Part shown: one piece after another, positions 12,650 through 24,020 of the stretch
Numbering within the stretch: position 1 is the first letter of the stretch
Layout of the letters: every line of letters starts with the position of its first letter
Assembly: GCA_009760855.2 (NCBI GenBank)
Contig: WPIO01000034.1
Location: 1,048,501-1,112,500, forward strand
Length of the DNA: 64,000 nt
DNA from: Cristatella mucedo
Lineage: Eukaryota; Bryozoa; Phylactolaemata; Cristatellidae
Reading direction: 5' to 3'
Notes under the pieces: generated by a model
What the model saw: the letters and a program-made list of their open reading frames with translations, nothing else
Told to the model about the DNA's origin: nothing
The model's database searches: none
Program-made: the position numbers and the translations under genes

Positions 12650-15280
12650 AGATTTCCCTATTTTCCCAAACCGTTGCCATCGATTGCCGCGCTTTGCTCG
12701 CGATTTGTGTGTACTTACCCGGTAGGCTGAAAGGACGGCGTTGCACTTTTAATATATAGTGCACTGTAATATGCAAAACATTTGATTTTCTCCCACCAGT
12801 TTTGTTTTTAATCATAGCAGACGATCATTGATTGTTGAATGGTCTCGGACGATTACCGTCGATTGCCGTGCATTGCCCAAGGTTAAACGGGCAAAGTGAA
12901 AGTATGTTCGCCCACAGTGAGCGTTATGTGGTAGGACAATTAAAAATTCAAACAGCCGATTTCAAACAATTTCGAACAGTTTGCCGTAGAGGCTTGGCCG
13001 TTGCCGTCGATTGTGCCTTTATCGATTTTTAAAAGGACGCGGCTGCACATTTACTGCAGTGTAGTGCAATACGCAAGACAATTTGGAGCTTCTCTCAGCA
13101 ACTTTAGGTCTATTTTTAACGGACCGTAGTGGATTGGCATGTTTTCCCGGGCCATAGCCGTCGATTGGCGTGCATTGCCGTCTGTTGAACTCGCACAATG
13201 GATGAAAACTGTGAGCTCACACAGGTACATGTTACGTGAAATGGAAGTTGCAGTTTATTGCAGCTAATCTTCTCAATTTTCTATGGATTTCACCATCGGC
13301 CCTAACCGTTGCTTTCGATTGCCGTACATTGCTGACAGTTAGCGTGCAAAGCATCTTAAAAATGACACGGTTTTACTTTGGACGGAGAGCGAATGTTAGG
13401 TGTAACGACAACTGTGGCTTGGCCCTGCCAATTTCTTGGTAAATTTGCCACAAATTTGGGTATTGGGTCAGGCCGTTACTGTCAAAAACCGTCCATAGCT
13501 CGCGATTGTACGTGCATGATTGGTTGAAAGGATGTGATCGCCCTTTAAACACAGTGTTTTGTGACAGGTAAGATAAATTTGATCTTGGCCCAGTCATTTT
13601 CTAGTGATTTGCAATGGATCGTAATAGATTGTCGTATTAGCCTGGGCCTTTTGCCGTCGACTGCCATGCGTTGCCCAAGATTGAATGATCAGAGTTAGTA
13701 GAAAGGGTTGATAGTATGTGCGTGCGCAGTGAGATGATGTGTGGAGTGAGAATTGGAGCTTAGTGCAGCCGATTTCTTGTCGATTTGCCATGGATTTCGG
13801 TATTTGTCCTGGCCATTTCGGTCAATTGCTGTGCATTGTTGACGATTAACGTAAACAATAGCTCGAAAGTCCTACGGTTTCAGTTCTAGCACAAAGAAAT
13901 GTCAACTGTGATGACAATCGGCAGTCCGTGCAGCCAATTTGTGGTTGACTTGCCACGAATTGCAGTGGATTGCTGATTTGAGCCGAACCGTTGACGTACT
14001 TTGCCATGCATTACCCATTATATTAGATTATAGCAACTTGCAATCCTTATTGGAGCTTAAAGTGTACGTACTCTGATCGTTTTTCGGCGGGTTGGGGTAG
14101 ATTGACCTACTGACCCGGGCAGTTGCAGTCGATTGTAGTGCATTGCTGCAGACTTGCCGAGACAGTTACGGTTATGTGAGTACACAATAACCAAAGAGTT
14201 GAGCAGCGTTATCATGATTGGAGCTTCTAGTGTACACGTTCTGGTTGCTGTGCGGCGGATTGCAGTAGATTGCGGCGGATTGCAGCAGATTTCGTCGGAT
14301 TCATGTGGATTGCAGTATGGGACCAGGCCGCTGCAGTCGATTGCAGTGCATTGCATGAGAACCTACGCACACAATGGAGCAAAATTGTGTGGTGCACTTG
14401 GAACTGAGTCTAGTCCTATATGCAATGTCAATAAGAGCTTCAAAATGGCGATTTGAGGATAATTTGTAGTGGAATAGAGTGGATTGCAGTAGTTTCCCAG
14501 TTCTTATCCGGCGATGGCCGCCCTTTGCCACAATGAGAGGATGCACAGTTTGTTTTTTTATTCTATATGGTTGTGCACAAAGCACGGTGGACTCTCATAT
14601 GCAATAAAAACTGGAGCTTGGCGCCATTCTATTTCGATTTTGTGCGGTCTATTCGGTGGATTGAAGTGGATTGATGTATTGGCCCGGGCTACTGCAGTCG
14701 ATTGCACGAGAACGGCTGTGCCAATGCAAGAGAAAAATTGTTAATGAAATTTTTTTATATTGTGTGGTCATATGAAATTGCAAAAGGAGCTTTCCGAACA
14801 TGAGTTCTTTCGCCGCATGGTCAAATGCAGTGAATTATGGTGGGTTTTGGTGAATTTTGGTGGATTGTGGTGAATTGAGGTATTGGCTAGTGCCACTGTA
14901 CTGGTATTTCAATGGACTTCGTGAAAACAGGTGAGCGGAATCGCGCGAAACTTTCTGGGTACATTGTACGTGTAGCTTAGTTTGATGCTCCAAACTGTTT
15001 GGAGCTGTGTGCAGCTAATTTGTAGTAGATTTAACGGGAACTAGAACGGATTGCAGTGGATTGCCGTGAATTGCTGTTGAGGCATCCGACGTCAAAGCTC
15101 ATTTGCATAAGTGTGCGTGCGAGCAGCGACGTGAGGTTTGGTGGATAGATCAAATTGAAAGTGTACTACAATATCAGAGAAAAATTTGAACTCGGCACCG
15201 CTAATGTCTCCTTGTTAGCCTAATTAGAGGTGGACCTATTTTCGGTAGATTGCGGTTGATTTCGGTAATTCGTTGAATCT
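12650..15280 (+). repeat. Satellite-like array, forward orientation
   Basis: A core reading GTTGCNGTCGATTGCNGTG, then CATTGC, recurs near 12672, 12849, 12998, 13150, 13305, 13470, 13650, 13814, 13988, 14120, 14329, 14505, 14690, 14891 and 15060. Spacing by eye is about 130-210 bp. Within each unit the sequence is built from decamers of the type GCNGTNGATT. No coding frame is conserved between units, so I treat it as non-coding satellite DNA. Confidence 0.7.
14251..14320 (+). repeat. Seven exact-phase 10-bp sub-repeats
   Basis: Seven consecutive 10-bp units follow the pattern TGC-G--GAT with almost no indels (TGCGGCGGAT, TGCAGTAGAT, TGCGGCGGAT, TGCAGCAGAT, TTCGTCGGAT, TCATGTGGAT, TGCAGTATGG). 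This is the clearest view of the decamer that underlies the whole array. A second in-phase tract lies at about 14831-14880. Confidence 0.85.
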
Positions 15281-15639
15281 AGAAAGTAGGTAGATAACTT
15301 GAGTGGTAACCTTGTAACGGTGAGATAACTCGAATGGTGACCATGCAATGGCGGGATGCAACCCAGTCACTGCCTCAGTGTGCTTGGCACTCTGTCAAGG
15401 TCAGGCTTTAGACGTCGGTCTCCGGTCGTATGAAGTTCTGAATTTATCTGGCAACGAATCTTCAAGTCTGCCACCGCATGTCATTGCTAAACTTTATTAG
15501 TGTACTTATTGGCACAAAACCACTGCTAATGGCGTGGATAGTGAGAATGCAAATTACTTCTGATGGGTAAAATAGTACAATTACTAATGACCTGGGAAAT
15601 ATCGTGCTTTCGATTGGTCAGGCACTACTAAATAATAAA

Positions 15640-15740
15640 AATAATGATAACACCAAAAATAGTAATACACCTGTATAGCTCCCTCGGGGAGCCCCTAATT
15701 TTTTTTCTAGGCACTTGACGTTTGATGCAAAAGACACACG
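15640..15740 (-). mobile_element. Possible diverged LINE 3' tail
   Basis: AATAATAAAAATAATGATAA followed by a CTAGGCACTTGACGTTTGATG stretch resembles the reversed (ATT)n tail plus hairpin arm of LINE A, but the hairpin middle differs. It may belong to a related family. Confidence 0.35.
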
Positions 15741-15834
15741 ATAGAAAGATTTAAAGGAAAATAAAACGAGATTTCTTGGTAAGCCGCTGTAAGCATTAGC
15801 ACAGCAAACGCGACCGGTCATCAAAGCTGCAACA

Positions 15835-15835
15835 T

Positions 15836-15866
<31 letters not shown>

Positions 15867-15939
15867 CAAATATATGTATATGTATATATATATATACTTT
15901 TGCTCAGGCAGCGGAAAATATCCTATTATATATAATATA

Positions 15940-15986
<47 letters not shown>

Positions 15987-16103
15987 AATATATATATATA
16001 TAATATATAATATATATATAATATATATAATAATATATATAATATGTATAATAAATATATATATATATATTATAATATAATATATAATATATATATATAT
16101 GTA
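15835..16103. repeat. Long TA-rich microsatellite
   Basis: About 270 bp of (TA)n with AAT interruptions. It contains one non-repeat island at 15893-15927 that is nearly identical to the sequence directly after the tract at 16104-16138. Frames rich in Tyr/Ile that cross it are artefacts of the repeat. Confidence 0.9.
15893..15927 (+). repeat. 35-bp direct repeat, copy 1
   Basis: TATACTTTTGCTCAGGCAGC followed by GGAAAATATCCTATT is repeated at 16104-16138 with two visible substitutions. The two copies bracket the largest TA tract. Confidence 0.85.
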
Positions 16104-16138
16104 TATACTTTTGCTTAGGCAGCGGAAAATATCCTACT
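16104..16138 (+). repeat. 35-bp direct repeat, copy 2
   Basis: The second copy of the sequence at 15893, offset by 211 bp. It suggests expansion of a segment containing the TA tract, or an assembly artefact at a low-complexity site. Confidence 0.85.
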
Positions 16139-16274
16139 CCGACCACGGCTGCTGCTGCTGCTCGAGTTTTTTCCTTTCTGGACTGAAGGTGAAGGCGAGT
16201 TTGAGCAGCTTCATTGCGTCATTCACTTTCTCATCGGCACGCCAAGACGAACCGAGTACGGCATACACTCTTAC

Positions 16275-17420
16275 ATGCCACATACACTTCTGGAAAGAAC
16301 TTCTGGCTCGGCTGCCTCTTCTTCATCGAAGCGTCGAATTGACTTCGAGCTCGAAGTGGGTAACGAGCACGCTCGCAGAAGCAGGTCCTATCTCAGTGGG
16401 AGACTCCAGAGTGTTGACGTGAATGGACAAAGATCATCTGAAGTACCTCTAAAATATGGAGTACCTCAGGGCTCTGTGCTAGGTCCGGTCCTTTTCACCG
16501 TTTATACTCTCCCTCTCGCTGGTGTGATTGCCAAGCACAATCTAGGCTTTCACTTCTATGCGGATGACACTCAGTTGTACCTTTGCTTTGATCCCTCCCA
16601 GCCTTCGAGCACCTCAAATTCTCTCAACTCACTTGCTGCATGCATTGATGACATCCGATCATGGATGGCAGCAAATTTTCTAAAACTAAACGATGATAAA
16701 ACTAACTTACTAGTTATGGGCAAACCTAGTGTTATTCAGAAATTGGAAAGGCTGACTTTCAAAATTGGCTCTGCCAGCATATCTCCAGTTGCATCAGCTC
16801 GAAATCTAGGTGTCATATTCCAAAGCGACCTCTCGTTAGACGACCACATCAGCTCCACAGTCAAATCAGCCTATTTTCAGCTTCATAACATTGCTAAAAT
16901 TAGGGCTTGTTTAGATAAGGATACCACGTCCAAGTTGGTCCATGCATTCGTGACATCTCGTCTCGACTTCTGCAACTCACTGCTTACTGGCCTACCAGCA
17001 TGTGCGATCAGGCGATTGCAGCTGGTGCAAAACTCTGCAGCTAGGCTTGTCTGTCGTGAGCGTCGCAGTTGCCACATTACTCCACTTCTCGCCGACCTGC
17101 ACTGGCTACCAGTCGAGCAACGGATTGACTTCAAGGTTTTGTCGCTCACTTTTAGGTCTCTTCATTCTATGGCTCCAGCCTATCTTTCAGATATACTACC
17201 CCATCAGGCAAAGCATCGTACCACTCGCTTTTCGGAATCCAACAGTCTAGAAATACCTCGTACAAACGTTAAATCCTTTGGAGACCGTGCATTTAGCTCG
17301 TATGCTCCCACAGCCTGGAACTCCCTCCCGACCTGCATCAGAACATCCCCTGACCTGACCACATTTAAAAGAAACTTAAAAACATACCTATTTAGGACAG
17401 CATTTAGTGGGTCCTTGTGA
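16275..17420 (+). pseudogene. LINE A reverse transcriptase, C-terminal part
   Basis: An open frame of 381 codons. Residues from about 35 on are LINE: RSYLSGRLQSV, then [14 protein letters not shown] (RT motif B region), then [12 protein letters not shown] with the catalytic YADD, then [15 protein letters not shown]. The C-terminal domain follows, with LQLVQNSAARL, LHWLPVEQRIDFKVL and FGDRAFSSYAPTAWNSLP. The upstream start (16275) lies in flanking DNA, so the first about 34 residues are a chance in-frame fusion. Because motifs 0-A and the endonuclease are missing, this copy could not retrotranspose on its own. It is the only long uninterrupted LINE frame in the window. Confidence 0.85.
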
Positions 17421-17656
17421 TTCGTCCTCGATGTGCTTATGCGTGCTGACACTGTTCATGCTGCCACTAACCACATTTGCATGCTGACCCAGTGCATGTA
17501 ACCCCTAACCATGTTATTCATTTTGTTTGTTTTTCAAGCATGATTTTACTTACTATTCTATTGCGTATCACTTTGCAGCAAATGTAAAGCGCCTAGAAAG
17601 AGATTAAGTTCTCTGAGGGCGCTTTATCAAGTGCAATATTATTATTATTATTATTA
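16378..17656 (+). mobile_element. LINE A (L2/CR1-like), 5'-truncated, best-preserved copy
   Basis: The copy begins inside the reverse transcriptase domain and runs to a 3' hairpin and an (ATT)n tail at 17637-17656. It lacks the endonuclease and the N-terminal third of the RT. The coding part is uninterrupted to its natural stop at 17418-17420, so the insertion is fairly recent. Other pieces of the same family lie at 2440, 8370, 24598, 27640, 32250, 38373, 46350 and 48774. Assignment to the L2/CR1/Jockey assemblage rests on RT motifs and a short-repeat 3' tail. Confidence 0.85.
17585..17626 (+). other. LINE A 3' stem-loop
   Basis: TAAAGCGCC (17585-17593) pairs perfectly with GGCGCTTTA (17618-17626). 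An inner AGAGA/TCTCT pair can extend the stem. The same structure, with compensating or conservative changes, recurs near 2500, 12310, 27660, 38410 and 48700. In many LINEs a 3' structure is recognised by the element's own reverse transcriptase; that role is inferred here. Confidence 0.7.
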
Positions 17657-17689
17657 AGCATCCGACCCATCAGAAGCTTCCTTGCATCT

Positions 17690-18535
17690 CGAGCGGGTTC
17701 TTGGACTCCTACTCCTCAGCTGCTTCCATGGCTTCTTCCGGTTCAGGGTGGTAATTAAAGTTTTTGGATGATCGGGCATTCAGTTCGTATGTACAAACGT
17801 AGTACAGTTCAGCTGATCAAAAAGTCTCATTTACATAGAGGCGGCAGAAATACCTTGACGGCTCTCACGGCCCGTTGGCAGTGAGCAATAAATAATTGCC
17901 TGCTGCAGAACTCGAGCCCTAGTCATCCGAGTCTTGCAGAGCCTTTGCACCTTACGCCTGCTCCCAGACGCTGTTAGTCTGGAACTCGCTTTCGGCTTCT
18001 GTCACCAACTACATTTAATTGGCATCATATAAGCAGTATACAAAGAAGCAGCGGTAACGCTCACCTTTTCCTGCGCCCCAGTGAATTTGTCTGCGTGCTG
18101 TGCGTTTGTAGATGAGCATTATTCAGTGTACATTACTGACCTACGGTTCTATTAAAGAGCTGTTTCAGCAGTTTTCTCCTGCGCTTTTAAATGCTTGTGT
18201 GCATTTAGCAGTCTCCCATGCCCTCCAGCATTTTCTGGGTCCTTGTTAATTTTCTTTTGTATGATTGGACACGCAGACACATTGCATGTTATCACTGATC
18301 AGTTTGCATAATTTATTTCCGGATTAATTACACTGCCTGAAATTTTTTCTTATGGTGCTATTGACATCTTTTATTATTTTAAAAATTTCTTTTAATGAAT
18401 ATTTTTCCAAGCACGAAACCTTGCTGGCTAAAATTAACTAGAGGTCGATTCTTTTGTTTCAGCTAGTTGTAAAGCGTCTGGATATAGATTCAATTCTCTT
18501 ATTGTGCTACACATGCAAAGATATATTATAACTAT
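17690..18535 (+). mobile_element. Diverged LINE 3' region ('family C')
   Basis: Around 17930-18110 the translation resembles the C-terminal end of an L2/CR1-like ORF (TPAPRR--W-SLSAS block, then an LFLRPSEFVC-like end). Near 18470 a TTGTAAAGCGTCTGGATATAG hairpin arm like that of LINE A follows. Two other places (28560-28700, 36175-36460) look related. Heavily decayed; limits are approximate. Confidence 0.4.
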
Positions 18536-18699
18536 TATTCTTATAATTATATGTCAAACTGTAAAATAACCATGTGCTGGCCTAGTGGTCAGCAAAGGTT
18601 CTTGTTGAATGCAGGCACTAGAACTTGTTCACCTATTCCGGTTTGCAAGTTTGGTGTGCCGACTTAGACTACATATATACATGGGATCACTTTGCAATC

Positions 18700-18830
18700 G
18701 TGATTGAATCTTCGAAGATGATTCCGGGTTAACTTGTGGTAGATTGAACTCGCTTGATGCATGTTTTCGGGCGATTGCATCGATCGCTTGCAATTGATTG
18801 CGTGCATTACACAAAATTGCTTGCCTAATT
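18700..18830 (+). repeat. Satellite-like monomer, forward
   Basis: GGGCGATTGCATCGATCGCT followed by TGCAATTGATTGCGTGCATTAC matches the forward-orientation core of the 12650-15280 array. Confidence 0.5.
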
Positions 18831-19109
18831 ATGTTACATTAATTTTTTCACGTAGTAAATATTAAGTAGAGGCATTTTTTAATTTTTTATTAAGTAAATA
18901 CATTTTGAGCTTTTATATGGAATATTTTGGGGACTGTTGCGTTTTTTGTTCTGTTCTGTGTGTAATGATGGATTATAGGATCAGCTCGGGTGCAAGACAC
19001 CAGCAGTGTTAGAACGACGATGTGCCACCACGTCGTGAAATTCTGTGGCTCTACTCGAATCAAAGCGTGGTGTAGTGCTAAATTGAAAAGAATGGAGCAA
19101 CTGGCAACA

Positions 19110-19215
19110 AGCAACTCTCATAGATTAATGTGAATTTACGGTAGATTCGGGCATTGGCACCAGGTTGACTGCATTCGATTGCAGTGCATTGAATTAGCAA
19201 TCCTGGGCCGTTTGT
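19110..19215 (+). repeat. Satellite-like monomer, forward
   Basis: GGTTGACTGCATTCGATTGC followed by AGTGCATTG is a clear copy of the forward core, directly beside the LINE B insertion at 19262. Confidence 0.55.
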
Positions 19216-19261
19216 TGTAGTTAAATTGTGTGAGATAGCAATATTAACGAAAATGGAACAA

Positions 19262-20870
19262 TGTAATGTAATGTATCTCCGTCTGTAACTCCACAAAGTC
19301 ATAAAGACTGTGGGTGTTACGCAGGAGAGTTTTCTATAGCACACTTTCAGCTTAAGCGGCTTTCAGTACAAATTCTGTAACCAACAGACTTTGTCTCACG
19401 CAACAAAGAGAAAGTGGGAAGCATAGCAGAGTTAGGAGAGCCGTTGAGGTAGTGAGTAGCATGGAAGTAGCAGCTCAGTACCGCTGAAAAGGACGAGCCA
19501 TAATCGGTCATAGGAGAGTAGTTTTGGTTGCGTAAAAATTGTGGATGAGAGTTCCACAGTCTAGGACCTGCAGAGCTAAAGCTTCTGTCGCCAACGATCT
19601 TTAAGCGGAGGAATGAAACAGCTAATGTATTGTCCACACAGGACCTGAGGGCACGAAGAGGCTGAAACTGGTGCAGCAGTTCAGCTAGGTACGTAGGAAC
19701 CAAGCCGTGGCGGCCTTGTGGGGCAGCGTAAGAACTTTGCTCTGTGTCCGTTGCTCAACCGGCATCCTTCCTAGCTCTTTTAGCAAAGGAGACACGTGCT
19801 CAAAACTCTGGGACTTGAAGACTAGCCTCGCAGCCATATTCATAGTCCGCTGCAGTGGCTTAGTTGCTTTCTTTAGTAGCCCAGCCAAAAGGAAATTACA
19901 ATAATTAAGCTGAGACAGAACTAAGGAGCCAGTTAAACTTTTTGCAAGCCACTGTGGAAGACAGCTCCTAATCTTGGATTGGGATCGGACGTGATAGCTA
20001 GCGTGATGGCTAGCTGTAGAAGCAGCCTTCTGAACAAAGCTTTCAAAGTTGAGGCAGCTTTAGAAAACGACACCTAAATTTCGACCACATGGTGATGTTG
20101 GCACAACAGCATAACCTATTAAAAGAGCAAAGCCTTTTAATCCATATAGACGCTTTAGGGTGTCCTGTGAGCAGCAGTTCGGTTTTATCGTCATTTAATT
20201 TCATGAACTTCAAGAAGTTTTTCGACACTTAGGATCGAATTTCGGCAAGGCAAGGATTCAGTTTTTCAGTTGCTGCAGCAGATTCCGACGGTTTGAATGA
20301 CAGATACACCTGAGAATCGTCAGAAAAAAAGGGATATCCTATTCCATGGGCCTCAATCACTTTTCCTAGAGGTTGAGTATAAATGGAGAACAGCAAGGGA
20401 CCGAGGACGGACCCTTGAGGGACTCCGCAGGTGACAGGTCTCCAGTGTGAGACCTAACCCCCACACGACACGGATTGAACACGGTCAGACAAGTACGATT
20501 CAAACCACGCCAGGGCTTTGTCTGACCGAACGATCGTCGTTCTCAATCATTCAAGTAGAACATCGTGATCAGTGGTGTCGAAGACAGCTGAAAGATCTAG
20601 CAGAGCTAGGGAAGTGACATTCTCGTCGTCGTTGCCACGTAGAATGTCATTGTTAACATGGAGGAGAGCAGTTTCAGTGGAGTTCTGCCTGTTGAACCCT
20701 GATTGAAATGCTTCTGACATTTTATTATTTTCAATACGTTCAACCAGCTGCTTAGCAACATTTTTTCAAGAATCTTTGACAAAATAAAACAGGAAAAAAA
20801 GGAAATTGGGTGATTGCTTACAAGGAACTCTGTGTCTAATCCAGGCTTTTTAAGTATAGATACCGCTGCA
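19262..20870 (-). mobile_element. LINE B, 5'-truncated, reverse orientation
   Basis: On the minus strand the copy runs from about 20870 to the ATTACATTAC tail at 19262. It includes RT remnants [10 protein letters not shown], then [17 protein letters not shown], the degraded catalytic site [32 protein letters not shown] and the [21 protein letters not shown]-terminal block. Frameshifts and stops break the ORF. It carries the same domain order as the longer copy at 54040-56965 and splits two pieces of satellite-like DNA. Confidence 0.8.
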
Positions 20871-20879
20871 CGATATACA

Positions 20880-21000
20880 AAGTGAAGCGTGGCATTTCCA
20901 ATGTCCGTTCAATATGCGACGGATTGTAACGAGTTTTGGTAGTAAACCTGCTCAATGCTGTCGATTGCTGTGCAATACATAGTTTGTTCTAAACTGTTTT
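20880..21000 (+). repeat. Satellite-like monomer, forward
   Basis: GCGACGGATTGTAACGAG and then ATGCTGTCGATTGCTGTGC match the forward core, continuing the satellite on the far side of the LINE B insertion. Confidence 0.45.
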
Positions 21001-21690
21001 GAAATTGTAATTATTCACTTTCGAAGCATTAAAATACCGCGGTTGATGCAAATTTTAGAGCTTCACGACATATTTCGCATTATCCAAATATTCTTAAAAT
21101 AACGAGTGCAATATGGGCCCTGGAAAGAGATAGTATCAGCATTCTAATATCAATTACTGAAGATATGCGATGATTAAGTAATTGAGCAAGCAATAGGATC
21201 AAGAGACTTTGGCGGCAGCTTCAAAATCCATATGTTGGGTCTTGGTTTCACTCGTTTATTGGCACACTAAATACAATATACGCACCACATCCGATCAGAT
21301 AACCGTTAACGGCAGAACCCAAAGTATGCAAAAATTCTAGATCATTAGGTCTTAGTGGGGAGTATTTTTCTGAACACCCAAGCGTCTGCTTTTACAAACT
21401 AGCTGATAGCACAACCAGGTTGTTGTGCCCAGATTTATATTGAGGTTATACTCGGCCAGGATAATAATGAAAACCTAAATTATCTAACTTGCAAATGTGT
21501 CAACTTTTGGCTTCGCCATCTCAACGGACGGCAACGTGTATTATTTTCAAGGACTTTCAGAGGCCTTATTCGAAGCTCTCTCGGTAGCTGTCTTGTCTTT
21601 ATCCTTAGCACTGACAGCTGTCACAGCAAAAAGCCACGCTTCAAATGTCTTTACAGCCGTTAAACGTTATCAATTACTTTCTTACAGGAA
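21000..21690. other. No recognisable gene or repeat
   Basis: AT-rich sequence. One 68-codon frame at 21497-21703 has no domain I recognise. Confidence 0.4.
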
Positions 21691-22140
21691 AAGACTTACC
21701 TAGCTGAACTGCTGCACCAGTTTTAGACACCTCGTGCCCTCAGGTCCTGCGTGGGCAATAAAGTAGCTGTTCCATTCCTTCACTTAAAGATCCCTGGCGA
21801 CAGAAGCTTTAGCTCTGCAGGTCCTAGACTGTGGAACTCGCTTCTACGATTCTTGCGTAACGACAACTACTCTCCAGCTACCAACCATGGCTCATTCTTT
21901 CTAGCGGTCCTGAGCTGCCACTTCCGTGTAACTCACGACCTCAACTGCTCTCCTGACTCTGCAATTCTTCCTACTTTCCCTTTGTTTCCTGAGATGAAAT
22001 CTTCTGGCTAGTGAATGCTTACCAAACGCCGCTTAGGCTGTGAGTGTGCTATACAAAACTCAGATGCGTAACATCCACACAGCTTTTGTGTCTTTTCGGA
22101 GTGGTAAACGGAGATACATTACATTACATAACGGTACATT
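21690..22140 (+). mobile_element. LINE B 3' fragment
   Basis: The plus-strand translation reads TYLAELLHQF, then [20 protein letters not shown] and [16 protein letters not shown], and ends in GGAGATACATTACATTACAT. Matches 56500-56960. Stops are present in the coding part. Confidence 0.8.
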
Positions 22141-23110
22141 AAATTACATTACAATCGAGTGCAATGGCCCGGTCCCCTACTAAAATCGACCTAAATCCGT
22201 CGAAATCCGCCACTAAGCAACCAGAACTTGTACACTAGAAGCTCTACGTATGACTGCACGCTGCTCTACTCTTCGGTTACTTTGTACTCACACAATTCTA
22301 CTATAATTGCCTTCACAATTGTGCAGAAATTCACTGCAATCGACTGCAATAGCCCGGGCCAGCACAGCAATCTACATAATTACAATGAAAAATGTCCCAA
22401 AATTAGTTTGTCAATGCTCCAACTTTGAATACTCATTACAAAGCACACTGCTTAAATTGCAAGCGCGTCATTTTAACCGATGGTGCTGGTACAATCTCCG
22501 GCAAAGAATGGCAATCAACCGCTCAGCTTGAAGCCCCAATCCACTGTAATCCGTGGTTAATTGGCCCAAATTAGTTGCGAAGCTCCTATTGTAATTGCAT
22601 GTATCACTTCATTGTGTTCAAATTAAAGCTGCAGAATTGGCATGCTATTTCGCACGTTCATATTCAATAACTCATGGCAATCGACAGCAAGGGCATCACC
22701 GATGTCACAATCCTTAGGCAAATCGGCGTGAAATCGTCTGCATGTAGCTCCTATTCCCATTCCACGTAACGTCTCGGTGAGCGCGAACGTACTTTCAACT
22801 CACTCTGTGCATTCATTCTCAGACAATGCCGACAAATCAACGGCAAAGATCCGGGAAAATACAGCAATCCACTGTGGTCCATTGCAAATTACCCTCAAAG
22901 TGGCTGGGCCGAGATCAAAGTGTTTTTCGTATCACGGCGAACTTCGTTCAGAGCGAACTTCGTTCAGAGTGTAATTGCACCCTTTCAACCAATCGCGCAC
23001 GTGCAATCGTGAGCCACGAATGGCAATCGATAGCAATTTCCCGAGACCGAATAACCCAACCGGCAGCGAATCGACGAGTAACTGGCAGCACGAAGCTCCA
23101 ACTGAGCCCT
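22140..23110 (-). repeat. Satellite-like array, reverse orientation
   Basis: Units read GAGTGCAATGGCCCGG (22159), AAATCCGTCGAAATCCGCC (22193), TGCAATCGACTGCAATAGCC (22336) and similar near 22500, 22680 and 22865. These are the reverse orientation of the 12650-15280 core. A perfect 17-bp doublet lies at about 22938-22971. Confidence 0.6.
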
Positions 23111-23790
23111 ATGGCGGTCACCCGGGTTACCGAATTCCCGCAAGTAGAATCAAATTAATTATTTATTTTGGGAATAGCAGCTCTAAAAAATAGAGTGTTT
23201 TGAAGTCGAAAACGCTGTTGACAGGATTCAGCAGCAGCAGCAGCGTCAGAATCATGACGAAACAATCTGAAGAACTATGAGCGAAAGACCTCAATGAAAG
23301 GAGGCATGTTATGGTTGGCTATAATGACGATATAAAAGATGTTATAAATGATGTCCTTAACAACGCAATGGTACTGATGTGCAATTTTTTGGAAACATTT
23401 CCCGGGAACTTCACTGCCACCCTCTGGTCTGAAAAGACTATGCAGGAGGTTCAGAATCGCTGCGCCTGTGCTCGACAATCTTGAGCTATTTCTCGAAACA
23501 AATAGGCTCAATTTTCCTGATCGAGCCCCGGATCCTTGCCCTGGATCTGGTCAGCCACCGTGCACACTATTTTCAAAATCTCTGTCTTTCTGCTGACAAA
23601 TAGAACTCCACAAACCAAATATTTTTAGCCTATTGCATATAATTTGGGCCAATATTCAGGTAGTTATCACAGTCCACGCTCAGCCGGGTTACAATAGTAA
23701 ACAGAGTAACCGCCATCGGGCCTCAATTGTCTGTACATAAAACATTTTGCTGCATCAAAAGCAAAACCGAAGTATTTTCAAGCTGCTTTT
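23110..23790. other. No recognisable gene
   Basis: Contains a short CAG run (about 23231-23243). The 78-codon minus-strand frame has no recognisable domain. Confidence 0.35.
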
Positions 23791-24020
23791 CTCATTAACT
23801 GCCAGTAATGCACGGCCAAGGACAGTAATGGCCCGGACCAATACGGCAATCCACCACATTTCGCTACACTATTAACCGACATTTTTTTCTCAACGCTCCA
23901 ACTCTAAATGCATATTGCAAAGCACTCTGTTTAAATTGCAACCACAACACTTTTTGACCAATTTCGTTTTTGCAATCACAGCCAATGCATGGCAATCTAC
24001 GGCAATGGCTCCGCTTGAAG
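23790..24020 (-). repeat. Satellite-like monomer, reverse
   Basis: AATGGCCCGGACCAATACGG followed by CAATCCACC, and GCATGGCAATCTACGGCAAT, match the reverse core. It is the last clear piece on this side. Confidence 0.5.

Noticed and set aside
12650-15280. Regularly spaced units considered as a CRISPR array
   Set aside because: The repeats are degenerate, unit spacing varies from about 130 to 210 bp, the context is eukaryotic, and no cas gene is present.
15904-16146. Tyr/Ile-rich frame
   Set aside because: It is a translation of the (TA)n tract.
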